From: Loigolactobacillus bifermentans DSM 20003
GTDB lineage: Bacteria > Bacillota > Bacilli > Lactobacillales > Lactobacillaceae
Length of the DNA stretch: 64,000 bases
Assembly (NCBI RefSeq): GCF_001434575.1
Contig: NZ_AZDA01000079.1
Span: 1 to 64,000 of the forward strand
Direction of reading: 5' to 3'
A model generated the notes under the pieces. The model did no database searches. It had not been told where the DNA came from and worked only from the letters and a program-made list of their open reading frames with translations. Below, piece after piece: positions 45,125-53,159 of the stretch. How positions within the stretch are numbered: position 1 is the stretch's first letter; each line of letters starts with the position of its first letter. The translations under genes and the position numbers were made by a program.

Positions 45125-45619
45125 ATGTTAAAAAACCATCATATTGCCCTTTACGTTAGCGCCGCTTTAAACATTCATCAAGTGCCTCAATTGATTCAGG
45201 GCTTGATTGCGGCCGGTGCCGAAGTCCGGGTGGCCATGACACCAGGCGCGCAGGCATTTATCACCCCCTTAACTTTACAAACTTTAAGCCAACATCCGGT
45301 TTACACCAACCGCTTTGGCCAAAACAACGTGCAACATGTAAGTCACATTGACCTAGGCGACTGGGCTGAATTAGCCGTTGTGGCACCGGCCACGGCCGAC
45401 ATCATCGGTAAAATGGCCAACGGTATCGCTGACGACATTGCCACCACCGCGTTAGTGGCAACAGCAGCCCCTAAAATCGTCGTGCCGGCCATGCACCCGG
45501 TCATGCTGGCCAACGTAGCCGTACAACGTAATTTAAAGCAATTAGCAGCAGATGGCATCACCTTATTGAAGCCTGATGTCGGTTTCCAAGCAGACAGTTA
45601 CCAACGCTTTTTTGACTAA
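45125..45619 (+). CDS. HFCD-family flavoprotein (phosphopantothenoylcysteine decarboxylase-like)
   Basis: This 164-residue FMN-binding protein belongs to the family of PPC decarboxylase and EpiD. Family marks are the His in VSHIDLGDWAE near residue 74, PATADIIGKMANGIADD near 89 and PAMHPVML near 121. Two usual residues differ: Asp for the Asn in PASAN, and His for the Asn in PAMN. The role could therefore be another flavin-linked decarboxylation or reductase step. No lantibiotic genes lie nearby. AAGGTGA precedes the ATG and a strong terminator follows. Confidence 0.8.
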   Translation: MLKNHHIALYVSAALNIHQVPQLIQGLIAAGAEVRVAMTPGAQAFITPLTLQTLSQHPVYTNRFGQNNVQHVSHIDLGDWAELAVVAPATADIIGKMANGIADDIATTALVATAAPKIVVPAMHPVMLANVAVQRNLKQLAADGITLLKPDVGFQADSYQRFFD

Positions 45620-45625
45620 ATCATC

Positions 45626-45656
45626 CCGGTTAAGGCCCTGGCTTTAACCGGTTTTT
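45626..45656 (+). terminator. terminator of the flavoprotein gene
   Basis: The stem CCGGTTAAGGCC / GGCTTTAACCGG (one G-U) is followed by T5 and lies directly before the repeat cluster. Confidence 0.88.
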
Positions 45657-45661
45657 AATTG

Positions 45662-45857
45662 CACCAGCTAAGTACTCTGTGGTTATTTTGCTTCACAAAA
45701 TCCGATTTCCACTGGTTGTCCATTGCTACGGCACAATCTCCCTCGTAGAAAACATGGCACCTCCTAAAATCTCTGATGACTATTTTGCTTACGCAAAAAT
45801 CTTATTTCCGGAGGATGGCCATTCCGTCGGACGAAAACCGTCACGTCGGAAACATGG
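45662..45857. repeat. two structured repeat units (cluster 2)
   Basis: Unit 4 lies at 45662-45757 and unit 5 at 45758-45857. Unit 4 uses the CCAG / CTGG outer stem of cluster 1, with inner helix TTTTG.TTC.CAAAA and third helix CTACG / CGTAG. Unit 5 uses the other outer stem, CCTCC / GGAGG, inner TTTTGC / GCAAAA and third helix TTCCG.CG..GACG / CGTC..CG.CGGAA. Both end ACATGG. The junction of the two sequence types in adjacent units shows they belong to one family. Confidence 0.85.
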
Positions 45858-45904
45858 CAAAAAACAGACGCTACCCCAATGGTGAACGTCCGCTTCCTCA
45901 TCTG

Positions 45905-46432
45905 TTAATTGTTGCCTAGCCAGTCTTCATAATTTTCAATCACAGGCCGGCCATCTTCTTCATAGTACAAAATGTCGTGATTGCCATCGTAAGGGTCAAA
46001 CGCTGCATCTGCTTCGGCCTTAGCTGCCGCGGCCGCATTTTCATCTGCAATTTGCTTCTGGCGTGCTGCTTCCTGTTGCGCCGCAGCTGCAGCCTGTTCG
46101 GCTGCTTTTTTCTGAGATTTGGCGGCTGCTTGTTTTTGAGCCGCTGCAGCCTGCTGTGCCTTGGCAACTGATTCCGACTCAGCTTGCGCTTTAGCTGCTT
46201 TTTCGGCCTCTAATTGGCGTTGTTTTGATTCTGATGCTGCCTGCGCTTCTGACTCGGCCTTAACCTTTGATGCCGACTTTGCCTTGGCTTCAGATGCTTT
46301 TTTCGCTGAATCCTGCTGTTCTGTACGCGGTGTCGTGGTCTCAGCAGCCTCATCTGGCGTGATCATCACAATTCCAATCAGCAGTGCAACAAGGGCTAAA
46401 CTGATCCCGAGCGCCCATTTTTTAGCGTTCAT
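45905..46432 (-). CDS. membrane-anchored extracellular coiled-coil protein B
   Basis: This protein of about 175 residues has a signal-anchor helix (WALGISLALVALLIGIVMI) at the N-terminus, with basic residues before it, so the body lies outside. Residues 40-140 are an Ala/Lys/Glu/Gln-rich coiled coil (AAKSQKKAAEQAAAAAQQEA), followed by an acidic tail with YYEEDGRPVIENYEDW. It has no sortase motif. The ATG at 46432 uses AGGAGGT as its ribosome site, and that site is part of repeat unit 6. It is a shorter relative of the next gene upstream. No enzyme domain is visible; a structural or envelope role is likely. Confidence 0.65.
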   Translation of the reverse strand: MNAKKWALGISLALVALLIGIVMITPDEAAETTTPRTEQQDSAKKASEAKAKSASKVKAESEAQAASESKQRQLEAEKAAKAQAESESVAKAQQAAAAQKQAAAKSQKKAAEQAAAAAQQEAARQKQIADENAAAAAKAEADAAFDPYDGNHDILYYEEDGRPVIENYEDWLGNN

Positions 46433-46438
46433 GATCGG

Positions 46439-46635
46439 CACCTCCTAAGTGATCTATGGTTAGATTTTGTTATCACAAAATTTTATTTCGGAGGATCACC
46501 ATTCCGTCGGGCGAACACCGCCACGTCGGAATCATGGGCCTCCTCAGTGATCTAAGGTTAGATTTTGTTGTCACAAAATTTCATTTCGGAGGATCACCAT
46601 TCCGTCGGGCGTACCCCACCACGTCGGAAACATGG
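46439..46635. repeat. two structured repeat units (cluster 3)
   Basis: Unit 6 lies at 46439-46537 and unit 7 at 46538-46635, both of the CCTCC / GGAGG type. In unit 6, P1 is 46441-46445 with 46490-46494, P2 is TTTTGT-TATC-ACAAAA at 46465-46480, and P3 is TTCCG.CG.GGCG / CGCC.CG.CGGAA at about 46502-46531 with an outer CCAT / ATGG closing it. The cluster fills the gap between the two coiled-coil genes. On the minus strand its last bases are the ribosome site of gene B. Confidence 0.85.
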
Positions 46636-46658
46636 GCTCCTTTCCGTCACTGCCTAAC

Positions 46659-47273
46659 CTATTCATAGTCATCGTAGTCAACGGTATCCCCTGGATCAGA
46701 ATAGTACTCAATGTCATCTTCAACATAGTAGTCATAATCATCGTCGTCATCATAGTCGAGTTCCGCGGCTGCCTCAGAACGTGCCGCTTCCTCAGCAAGC
46801 TTGGCCTCAGCGTGTTCTGCTAAATCCTTTTGGCGTTGCGCTTCCGCCTTGGCATTAGCAGCAGCTTGTTCCGCGGCCTTCTTTTTCGATTCGGCAGCTG
46901 CTAATTCCGCTTGGCGCTGCTTGTCAGCAGCAGCCTGCTTTTGCGCTTCAGCATCGGCTTTTGCCTTCGCCAAAGATTCTGATTCAGCTTTTGCTTTCGC
47001 TGCTTTTTCCTTGGCTAATCGGGCCTTTGCTTCGGCTTCCTTTTTGGCCTTCGCGTCGGCCTTTGCTTTCGCCGCAGCTGCTTTCTTCGCTTTTGCTTGA
47101 CTGTCGCGCTTCTCAATTCGCGCTTGCTCTGCTGCCGTTTGACGGTCCTGATGTGACGATACCAACACGAAACCAACGATCAAACACAACAATGCGGCGC
47201 CAATACCGGCTAACCAATACCACTTGCGCGTTTTTTTTCGTTTTGGGCCATTACCTCTTTTCTCAGTCATTTT
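46659..47273 (-). CDS. membrane-anchored extracellular coiled-coil protein A
   Basis: This protein of about 204 residues has a very basic start (KRKKTRKWYW), one membrane helix (LAGIGAALLCLIVGFVLV), a 120-residue Ala/Lys/Glu coiled coil without LPxTG, and an acidic Asp/Tyr tail (DYDDDDDYDYYVEDD). The topology should place the coil outside. The ATG at 47273 has GGGAGGC 7 bases upstream; a longer frame begins 33 bases earlier. It shares its architecture with gene B downstream, which suggests duplication. TolA-like repeats make database similarity unreliable. Confidence 0.65.
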   Translation of the reverse strand, partial: KMTEKRGNGPKRKKTRKWYWLAGIGAALLCLIVGFVLVSSHQDRQTAAEQARIEKRDSQAKAKKAAAAKAKADAKAKKEAEAKARLAKEKAAKAKAESESLAKAKADAEAQKQAAADKQRQAELAAAESKKKAAEQAAANAKAEAQRQKDLAEHAEAKLAEEAARSEAAAELDYDDDDDYDYYVEDDIEYYSDPGDTVDYDDYE

Positions 47274-47431
47274 TTCCGCCTCCCTAGCGAATGACAACTG
47301 CGTCAACCAACCGATCTGTTGGCGCTGATTTTTCCCTCCCTTCTATCTAAAAAAGCGCTTTCCGTTGACATAAATGTACCATGCACCGGTATTGCGTTTC
47401 GAGAAATATACACCTCAAAAAATGTGGGTGG

Positions 47432-47536
47432 GCCATAATGCGGTTAGCCTTCGAGTATTAGCCAAAAATAGAGTAGAACTCTGAATTTCGAGTTCTACTC
47501 TATTTTGCAGCTAAACGGAGAAGGCTGCATTATGGC
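47432..47536. repeat. 105-bp inverted-repeat element with a central terminator-like stem
   Basis: The outer arms are GCCATAATGC (47432-47441) and GCATTATGGC (47527-47536), continued inward by AGCCTTC / GAAGGCT and TTAGC / GCTAA. The centre is a perfect 17-bp stem AAAATAGAGTAGAACTC / GAGTTCTACTCTATTTT (47465-47506). It may be a bidirectional terminator enlarged by extra pairing, or a small non-autonomous mobile element. No target duplication could be confirmed. Confidence 0.7.
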
Positions 47537-47600
47537 GCACGTTAGAGGCCGATTTTATTCCTTTTTCAGATAAATTTAAAATCGGCCGGGTGCGGTGCGC
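47535..47600. repeat. second nested inverted repeat
   Basis: An 11-bp perfect pair GGCCGATTTTA / TAAAATCGGCC (47547-47557 and 47577-47587) lies inside a weaker outer pair GCGCAC / GTGCGC (47535-47540 and 47595-47600). It directly abuts the preceding 105-bp element and shares its last bases. Confidence 0.6.
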
Positions 47601-47639
47601 AAACCAAAATAAGTAATTATGATCCAGTCACCTGTTTGA

Positions 47640-48764
47640 TCATGATTTTAATTTGGCAGTCGTGGCCTGACTTAACAGACGATAACCAGTAGCCACCACA
47701 GGAACCCCTAGTAAAATACCTAGAAAGCCCCCTAAACCACTGCCAACCGTAATGGCTGCTAATACCCACAACCCTGGCAGACCAATGGAGGTGCCCACCA
47801 CTTTAGGATAGATCAAATGCCCTTCAAGTTGTTGTAAGGCTAAAATAAAGACGATAAACAGCAGGGCCTTGACGGGATCATTGACCCCAATCAAAAGGCA
47901 GCCCACAGCGGCGCCAATCCAGGCCCCGAAAATCGGGATCAACGCCATCATCCCCACAAAAGCCCCAATCGAAACTGCATATGGAAAACGGAAAAGCCAC
48001 ATGCCGATCATACACAACGTGCCTAAAATTACAGCCTCCGTCACTTGTCCCACAATAAAGCTACTAAAAACTTGATGCGTGGTGCTTAACACATGGTGCA
48101 AAGGCCGTTGCCAGCTAGGCTTGATAAAGGCCTTCCCCACCCGCTTGATATTGCGCAATAATTTTTCTTTACTACTTAACATATAAATGGCAAAAATCAA
48201 CGCTAATACGCCGTCAAAAGCCCCTTTGGCAACCGTACTAAACACGGTAACCGTTGAGCCGAGAATACCGCCTAACCCAGAGGTAAAGTACTTCATCACT
48301 TTTGATTCAATACTGCTCCAATCCAGCGTCACACTGCTAAGTTGCTTTTGAATCAATGGCAACTGATCTGTTTGTTGCACCCACTTCACAAAGTGTTGCG
48401 CAATTAATGGCATCGCTGCAAAAAACTCGGATAGTGCTTTGCCAAATTGCGGGAGTACCAAACGTAAAATTAGCGCAATCACCAAAATAACGATCAAAAA
48501 GGTCAGTAATAAGCTCACCACGCGCCGCGTTTTCACCACGATTTTGCGTTGTGATCTCGGAAAATACCATTTTTCGATTCGACTGCACAAAAGATCTAAA
48601 ATATAAGCTAGTGCAGCGCCTAAAATCAATGGTAGCAAAATACCCACCAGGCTATGGCCAAAGCCCACCAGTTGTTTGGGATAAATCAACCCGACTAAAA
48701 TAATAACCCCTAAAGCCGTATAGCCTAAAATCTGTCGTCGTTTCAAACCCTCAGTCCCTTCCAA
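47640..48764 (-). CDS. AI-2E family transporter (YdbI/PerM-like permease)
   Basis: This 374-residue membrane protein has about seven helices. The N-terminal pair is followed by a long loop and then the conserved C-terminal core with VGMMALIPIFGAWIGAAVG, LQQLEGHLIYPKVVG and GSGLGGFLGILLGVPVVA, the family signature. Members were named for autoinducer-2 export, but many move Na+/H+ or unknown solutes, so the substrate is open. It precedes no obvious partner; a membrane protein gene lies upstream on the same strand. Confidence 0.88.
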   Translation of the reverse strand: MEGTEGLKRRQILGYTALGVIILVGLIYPKQLVGFGHSLVGILLPLILGAALAYILDLLCSRIEKWYFPRSQRKIVVKTRRVVSLLLTFLIVILVIALILRLVLPQFGKALSEFFAAMPLIAQHFVKWVQQTDQLPLIQKQLSSVTLDWSSIESKVMKYFTSGLGGILGSTVTVFSTVAKGAFDGVLALIFAIYMLSSKEKLLRNIKRVGKAFIKPSWQRPLHHVLSTTHQVFSSFIVGQVTEAVILGTLCMIGMWLFRFPYAVSIGAFVGMMALIPIFGAWIGAAVGCLLIGVNDPVKALLFIVFILALQQLEGHLIYPKVVGTSIGLPGLWVLAAITVGSGLGGFLGILLGVPVVATGYRLLSQATTAKLKS

Positions 48765-48801
48765 ATAATCGCTTCAATTTAACGTTAATCCCTTGCTGCC
48801 C

Positions 48802-49962
48802 TTACTCACGAATCACGATTTCCGCTTGATAGGTGGTGGGCAGCACTAACTGCTGAATTTGTCGAAATAACAGTAATACCCAGCTAAAGGCCAGGCTAAA
48901 CGCACTTAATTCAAAAGCGGTCAGCGATAAATACCCCACCACTTGAAATGCAATATCCAAGCCTACCAAAACACCGCCTAATAACAGTGACAGTTGTAAG
49001 AAAGACTTGGGGATCTGTGGTAACAGCCAGTGTAAGCTGATCATGATCACCAAGGCAAAATAAATCAGCAAATTCGCCACTTGATCATGTAGCCAATGGT
49101 AACGCTGATCATTGGGAAATACGCCGATCAACCCTAGATCCACCGCCATTAAGGTCATCAGCACACGTAACACTTGTAGTCGGGCGGAGGCCCCATAACG
49201 CTCACGTAACAGAATAAATAAATGATCGACTAAGGCCACCACAATCAACGCGGAAAAGATCAGGGTTAAATTAAATTGCCAACTATTGCTGGCTAACTTC
49301 GTACCTAAAAAACTTAAGTTATACTGCCACCAACGACGCTGACCATTGGCGGCCATTGCGATCAACGTCCCACCAATAATGACCAGCATCAAACAATTCA
49401 TAAACATTTGCGACGTGATGGTTTGGGCAATGTAACACATCGCCACATTGATCAGCCAGCAAAATACAAAAAAAATCATCACCGCTGTGCCAAGCCCAAA
49501 CGTGCTCCCTGCAAAAGCGGAGCCCATTAACCAAAACACGCCTAGTAAGGCGACAATCAAAATACCGACAAAAGAAAGCACGATCACTGGCAAATTCCGC
49601 CAATATAACTTTGTTGAAAAATCATTGGTCATTTGCCGCCGATTTTTCACTAAAAACACACTGAATAGCACTGAACCAGTTAGTGCGCCTAACAGAATCA
49701 CCCAACTGGCAATAGACTGTTCGCCAACCAATTTAATTTGGTGGGTCTGCCGGCAACCGATATAAAAAATCACACTGGCGCATACGGCAAACACAGTTGG
49801 CCACCGCCAAGCAACTTCAGCTAAGCCACCACGATCATGATCCGCTAACACCAGTTTATGTTGCTTTAGTACCACTTGCAACGTTTGTCCATTGTCAATT
49901 GCTGCCGCGCGTACCGCATCTTGCGGCAGTTTTAAACATACCTCGACCTCATCCTGTTTCAA
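48802..49962 (-). CDS. polytopic membrane protein with AbrB/MazE-like N-terminus
   Basis: The protein has 386 residues. The first 45 (EVEVCLKLPQDAVRAAAIDN, then GQTLQVVL and KLVLAD) look like the swapped-hairpin fold of SpoVT/AbrB/MazE proteins. The rest has about ten helices (starting WPTVFAVCASVIFYIGC) of no family I know, similar in outline to DUF998-type membrane proteins. It overlaps the upstream MgtC gene by 4 bases (ATGA), so both are made together. The N-terminal call is by pattern only. Confidence 0.6.
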   Translation of the reverse strand: MKQDEVEVCLKLPQDAVRAAAIDNGQTLQVVLKQHKLVLADHDRGGLAEVAWRWPTVFAVCASVIFYIGCRQTHQIKLVGEQSIASWVILLGALTGSVLFSVFLVKNRRQMTNDFSTKLYWRNLPVIVLSFVGILIVALLGVFWLMGSAFAGSTFGLGTAVMIFFVFCWLINVAMCYIAQTITSQMFMNCLMLVIIGGTLIAMAANGQRRWWQYNLSFLGTKLASNSWQFNLTLIFSALIVVALVDHLFILLRERYGASARLQVLRVLMTLMAVDLGLIGVFPNDQRYHWLHDQVANLLIYFALVIMISLHWLLPQIPKSFLQLSLLLGGVLVGLDIAFQVVGYLSLTAFELSAFSLAFSWVLLLFRQIQQLVLPTTYQAEIVIRE

Positions 49963-50639
49963 TTTTGCCAGTCCTCTCGCTTAACTTGTAGCACCATTGC
50001 TTGTTGCGACAACGCTAATAATAATAAATCAATATTTTCCTGTGCTGTCAACTGGGCATCGATTGCTAAGATAATTTGTTCTGGTGTGATCGAACTCACC
50101 GTCACACTTTGGTGTTGAAAACCAGCTTGTGCTAATAATTGCCGAATCGTCGCAAGCGTTTGCCCTTTATTTTCCAGCACCAGCCGACAATGAAAGTGTT
50201 TTTGCCGTAGTAAAAACTTAAAAATCGTATTTTCCCGCAACAAATATTGAACCAAGACAATTAAAATAGCCGCCGTTAATCCCAAGCTTTCCATACCAGC
50301 ACCAATGGCTAAGCCAACAATCGCGGTGGTCCAAACACCTGCCGCCGTGGTCAGGCCATTGACCCCTTCACCTTTTAACAAAATCGTCCCGGCACCAATA
50401 AAACTGATCCCACTGATGATCTGCGCCCCGATACGCGCCGGGTCTAAGCGCATGCCATGCAGCATCAACACATCGGTAAACCCATACTTTGAAATAATCA
50501 TTGCCAAAGCAGCGCCAATCGCAACGATCACATGGGTGCGGATCCCAGCATTTTTAAGTCGACGCGTTCGCTCATAGCCAATTAAACCACCACAACCAGC
50601 CGCCAACAAAAGCCGTCCGATCCAAACAACTTGCAGCAT
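49959..50639 (-). CDS. MgtC/SapB-family membrane protein
   Basis: This 226-residue protein has an N-terminal membrane domain of about five helices with the family's GLIGYERTRR near 17, AGIRTHVIVAIGAAL and GAGTILLKGEGVNGLTTAAG. A C-terminal cytosolic domain (about 150-226) resembles an ACT-like fold. Relatives modulate the Mg2+ response and ATP synthase activity. It is coupled to the downstream membrane protein gene. Confidence 0.9.
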   Translation of the reverse strand: MLQVVWIGRLLLAAGCGGLIGYERTRRLKNAGIRTHVIVAIGAALAMIISKYGFTDVLMLHGMRLDPARIGAQIISGISFIGAGTILLKGEGVNGLTTAAGVWTTAIVGLAIGAGMESLGLTAAILIVLVQYLLRENTIFKFLLRQKHFHCRLVLENKGQTLATIRQLLAQAGFQHQSVTVSSITPEQIILAIDAQLTAQENIDLLLLALSQQAMVLQVKREDWQN

Positions 50640-50719
50640 CGCTGTTCACCCTTTCTGATTAATTTTCGAAAGCTTAACTGCTACTAGCATAACGCATTTC
50701 AGGCAATCCTGACCACACA

Positions 50720-50750
50720 AAAAGAGACCTGTTATCACACAGATCTCTTT
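50720..50750 (-). terminator. terminator of the ABC exporter gene
   Basis: The stem AAAGAGA.CTGT / ACAG.TCTCTTT lies just past the exporter stop. Confidence 0.8.
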
Positions 50751-50764
50751 CAAAAATTGATATT

Positions 50765-52495
50765 TTAGGACGCCAATTGACTGGTCACATATTCGCGATA
50801 TAACGGATGGCTGGCCACTAGCTCTTTGTGTGTGCCGTGACCACTGACTTGACCTTTCTCAATGAAATAAATTTCGTCAGCGTCCACAATGGTGCTTAAG
50901 CGATGGGCGATGATCAACGTTGTCCGATCTTTCATTAATTCGGCCAAAGCTTGTTGCACCATCATTTCAGATTCTGCGTCTAAATTGGCAGTTGCCTCAT
51001 CCAGCAATAAAATTTGCGGATCCCTTAAAAAGGCCCGGGCAATGGCTAATCGTTGCCGTTGCCCACCAGATAACTTCACACCACGTTCACCAACTTGCGT
51101 GTCCAGTCCTTCCGACAACGCTTTAACAAAATCAGTGGCATAAGCCAGTGCTAAAACGTGCCACAATTGGTCATCGGTGTAAGTCCCAGTTAGACCGTAC
51201 GTCAAGTTGTAACGAATGGTGCCCGCTAGCATAGGGGCATCTTGCCCCACAAGGCCAATTTGTGACCGCCAACTGGCCAAATTTAAAGCAGCCACATCGG
51301 TATCCCCTAACCGGATCTGACCGGCTGTGGGATGATAAAAGCGTTCTAACAAACTAAAAATCGTTGATTTCCCACCACCAGAAGGGCCTGCAAAAGCGAC
51401 TACCGTATTGGGTTTCGCGGTGAAGGAAACCTGCTGTAAAATCGGTTGATCCGGTAGGTAACTAAAATCAACATGATCCATGGTCAATACTTGGCCAGTG
51501 GCTTGGGCCGGTACGCCGCTGATCTGATCTTCCTCAGGTTCCTGCAACAGTTCATTGATCCGCGCCGTCGAGCCGCTAGTTTTTGCTAAATCAGAGAAAA
51601 ACTGCCCGGCTGTCCCAAATGGACCGATCATTTGCACTAAGTACATCAAGAAGGAAAACATCATGCCCATACTCATGGTGCCTTGGGCCACACGATTAGC
51701 CCCATACGCCAACATGCCCACTACTAGGCCCATCATCACCATGGTCATTAACGGTCCTGCAACAGAATCGTAAATGGCTTCTTTTAGGCCAATTTGATAC
51801 AACTTTTGAATGCTGTTATGCCCGGTTTGCTGTTCAAAGTGTTCCGCATTGGATGACTTCATCAGCCGAACTTCACTTAAGACATCGCCTGCTTCACCGT
51901 TAAACCCAGCTAAGGCATCTTGGCGTGCATGCCCGACTTGCCGCGAACGACGTGCAACGGGCATCATCACCACCATGACTAATGGCACAGCAATGAACAT
52001 GATCAATGTCATATGCCAATCCATCAGCAACATTAAGACCAAGGCCCCGACTAATTGCAACAGCGATGTCGCCATGCGCGGAACAGAATTAGCCAACAGA
52101 TCCTTGACCTGGGTAGAATCATTCACCAGTCGTGACGTGATCTCGCCGGACTTGGTGTCATCAAAATAGTGGACCGGCAATCGTAATAACTTTTGCCACA
52201 AAAATTCACGCAGCTTCGCCACCACATCTTCACCGAAAAAGCCGAGTACGGCACCTGAAACACTACTGATCAAGGCGCTGCCAATAAATAAGGCAATCAC
52301 CGCAACCACCAAACCTGGATCGATATGATGCCCCAAACCGTTGATCAAGTTTTTCGCAAACTGGGGCACCAATAGCTGACTGCCGGTGGCGACCAAGCCT
52401 AACAGTAGGCCGACCACCAATTGCCAATACCGTGGCTTGATCGCCACAATTAAGCGTACAAAATCTTTTAATTTAAACCGTGATGGCTGTTGCAC
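50765..52495 (-). CDS. ABC multidrug exporter (permease-ATPase fusion)
   Basis: This 576-residue half-transporter works as a dimer. Six helices occupy about 20-310. The ATPase domain has Walker A GPSGGGKSTIFSLLERFY near 365, the Q-loop, the signature LSGGQRQRLAIARAF near 470, Walker B with ILLLDEATANLD and the switch His in LIIAHRLST. It belongs to the LmrA/BmrA/MsbA-like group. The MarR-family gene lies 15 bases upstream and shares its promoter, so expression should rise when MarR is released. Substrates are unknown. Confidence 0.92.
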   Translation of the reverse strand: MQQPSRFKLKDFVRLIVAIKPRYWQLVVGLLLGLVATGSQLLVPQFAKNLINGLGHHIDPGLVVAVIALFIGSALISSVSGAVLGFFGEDVVAKLREFLWQKLLRLPVHYFDDTKSGEITSRLVNDSTQVKDLLANSVPRMATSLLQLVGALVLMLLMDWHMTLIMFIAVPLVMVVMMPVARRSRQVGHARQDALAGFNGEAGDVLSEVRLMKSSNAEHFEQQTGHNSIQKLYQIGLKEAIYDSVAGPLMTMVMMGLVVGMLAYGANRVAQGTMSMGMMFSFLMYLVQMIGPFGTAGQFFSDLAKTSGSTARINELLQEPEEDQISGVPAQATGQVLTMDHVDFSYLPDQPILQQVSFTAKPNTVVAFAGPSGGGKSTIFSLLERFYHPTAGQIRLGDTDVAALNLASWRSQIGLVGQDAPMLAGTIRYNLTYGLTGTYTDDQLWHVLALAYATDFVKALSEGLDTQVGERGVKLSGGQRQRLAIARAFLRDPQILLLDEATANLDAESEMMVQQALAELMKDRTTLIIAHRLSTIVDADEIYFIEKGQVSGHGTHKELVASHPLYREYVTSQLAS

Positions 52496-52509
52496 TTTAA
52501 AAGCCCCCT

Positions 52510-53136
52510 TTAGTCCTCAAATGGTCCGCGAAAGCCGTTGGGAAAACGGCCGTCAAAAGGCCCACGACCACGCTGATGCTTGGCCCGCTTAAGCTGTTTT
52601 GCCTGTTTAAAAAAGTCCTGCCAATCAGTATCGCGATGGGCCTGTTTTAAAAAGGCTTGCCAATCCGTGTTTTCCCAAGTCACAGGATTGTCTTCTAAAT
52701 GTTGAACCAATTTGGCCATTAATTGCGTCAACTGCTGTTGTTCATCCGCAGTCAATCCAGCAAAAAGGCTTTCCGACAGTTCATCTTTTAATTGATGCGA
52801 GTTATCCAGAAAGTTTTGACCGGCTTCCGTTAAAACGATTTGTAAAATACGCTTGTCATTTTCATCCGGCTGACGTGTGATAAACCCGCGTTCTTCCAAT
52901 TTATTCACCAAAGCGCTGGCAGAACTTGGGCGAATGTCCAAGGCTTCCACAATTTGTGAATTGGTTAATTGGCCTTTGTCCGCCAATAAGCGCAGCACCC
53001 GTAATTGGCCTTGTTGTGGTTGCCGTGAATGGCCGTGTTTATCAAATTGCCAGCTTTTCATTGCTACACTAATGAAGCCATGTTGTTGCATTAAGCGGCC
53101 GAATAATTGTAAAAGTGTTTGTGAATCGTGTGTCAT
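52510..53136 (-). CDS. MarR-family repressor with long C-terminal tail
   Basis: This 208-residue regulator has a usual MarR core at about 15-150, with the recognition helix DIRPSSASALVNKLEERGF and the wing NDKRILQIVLTEAG. The extra C-terminal 50 residues are unusual: two similar stretches (NTDWQAFLKQAHRD, then DTDWQDFFKQAKQL) and a Gly/Arg/Phe end (RGRGPFDGRFPNGFRGPFED). It is cotranscribed with the ABC exporter, and two nested inverted repeats lie at its promoter. Confidence 0.86.
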   Translation of the reverse strand: MTHDSQTLLQLFGRLMQQHGFISVAMKSWQFDKHGHSRQPQQGQLRVLRLLADKGQLTNSQIVEALDIRPSSASALVNKLEERGFITRQPDENDKRILQIVLTEAGQNFLDNSHQLKDELSESLFAGLTADEQQQLTQLMAKLVQHLEDNPVTWENTDWQAFLKQAHRDTDWQDFFKQAKQLKRAKHQRGRGPFDGRFPNGFRGPFED

Positions 53137-53159
53137 TTCATCAGATCCTTTATTGAGAT

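Noticed and set aside
45125-45619. Lantibiotic decarboxylase (LanD)
   Set aside because: The family is shared, but no precursor, dehydratase or cyclase gene lies nearby and two key motifs differ.
46439-46537. Similarity of GGATCACC and CACCTCCT to the 16S rRNA 3' end
   Set aside because: Only short shared words; no other rRNA sequence surrounds them and the anti-ribosome-site match is explained by the outer stem and the gene B ribosome site.
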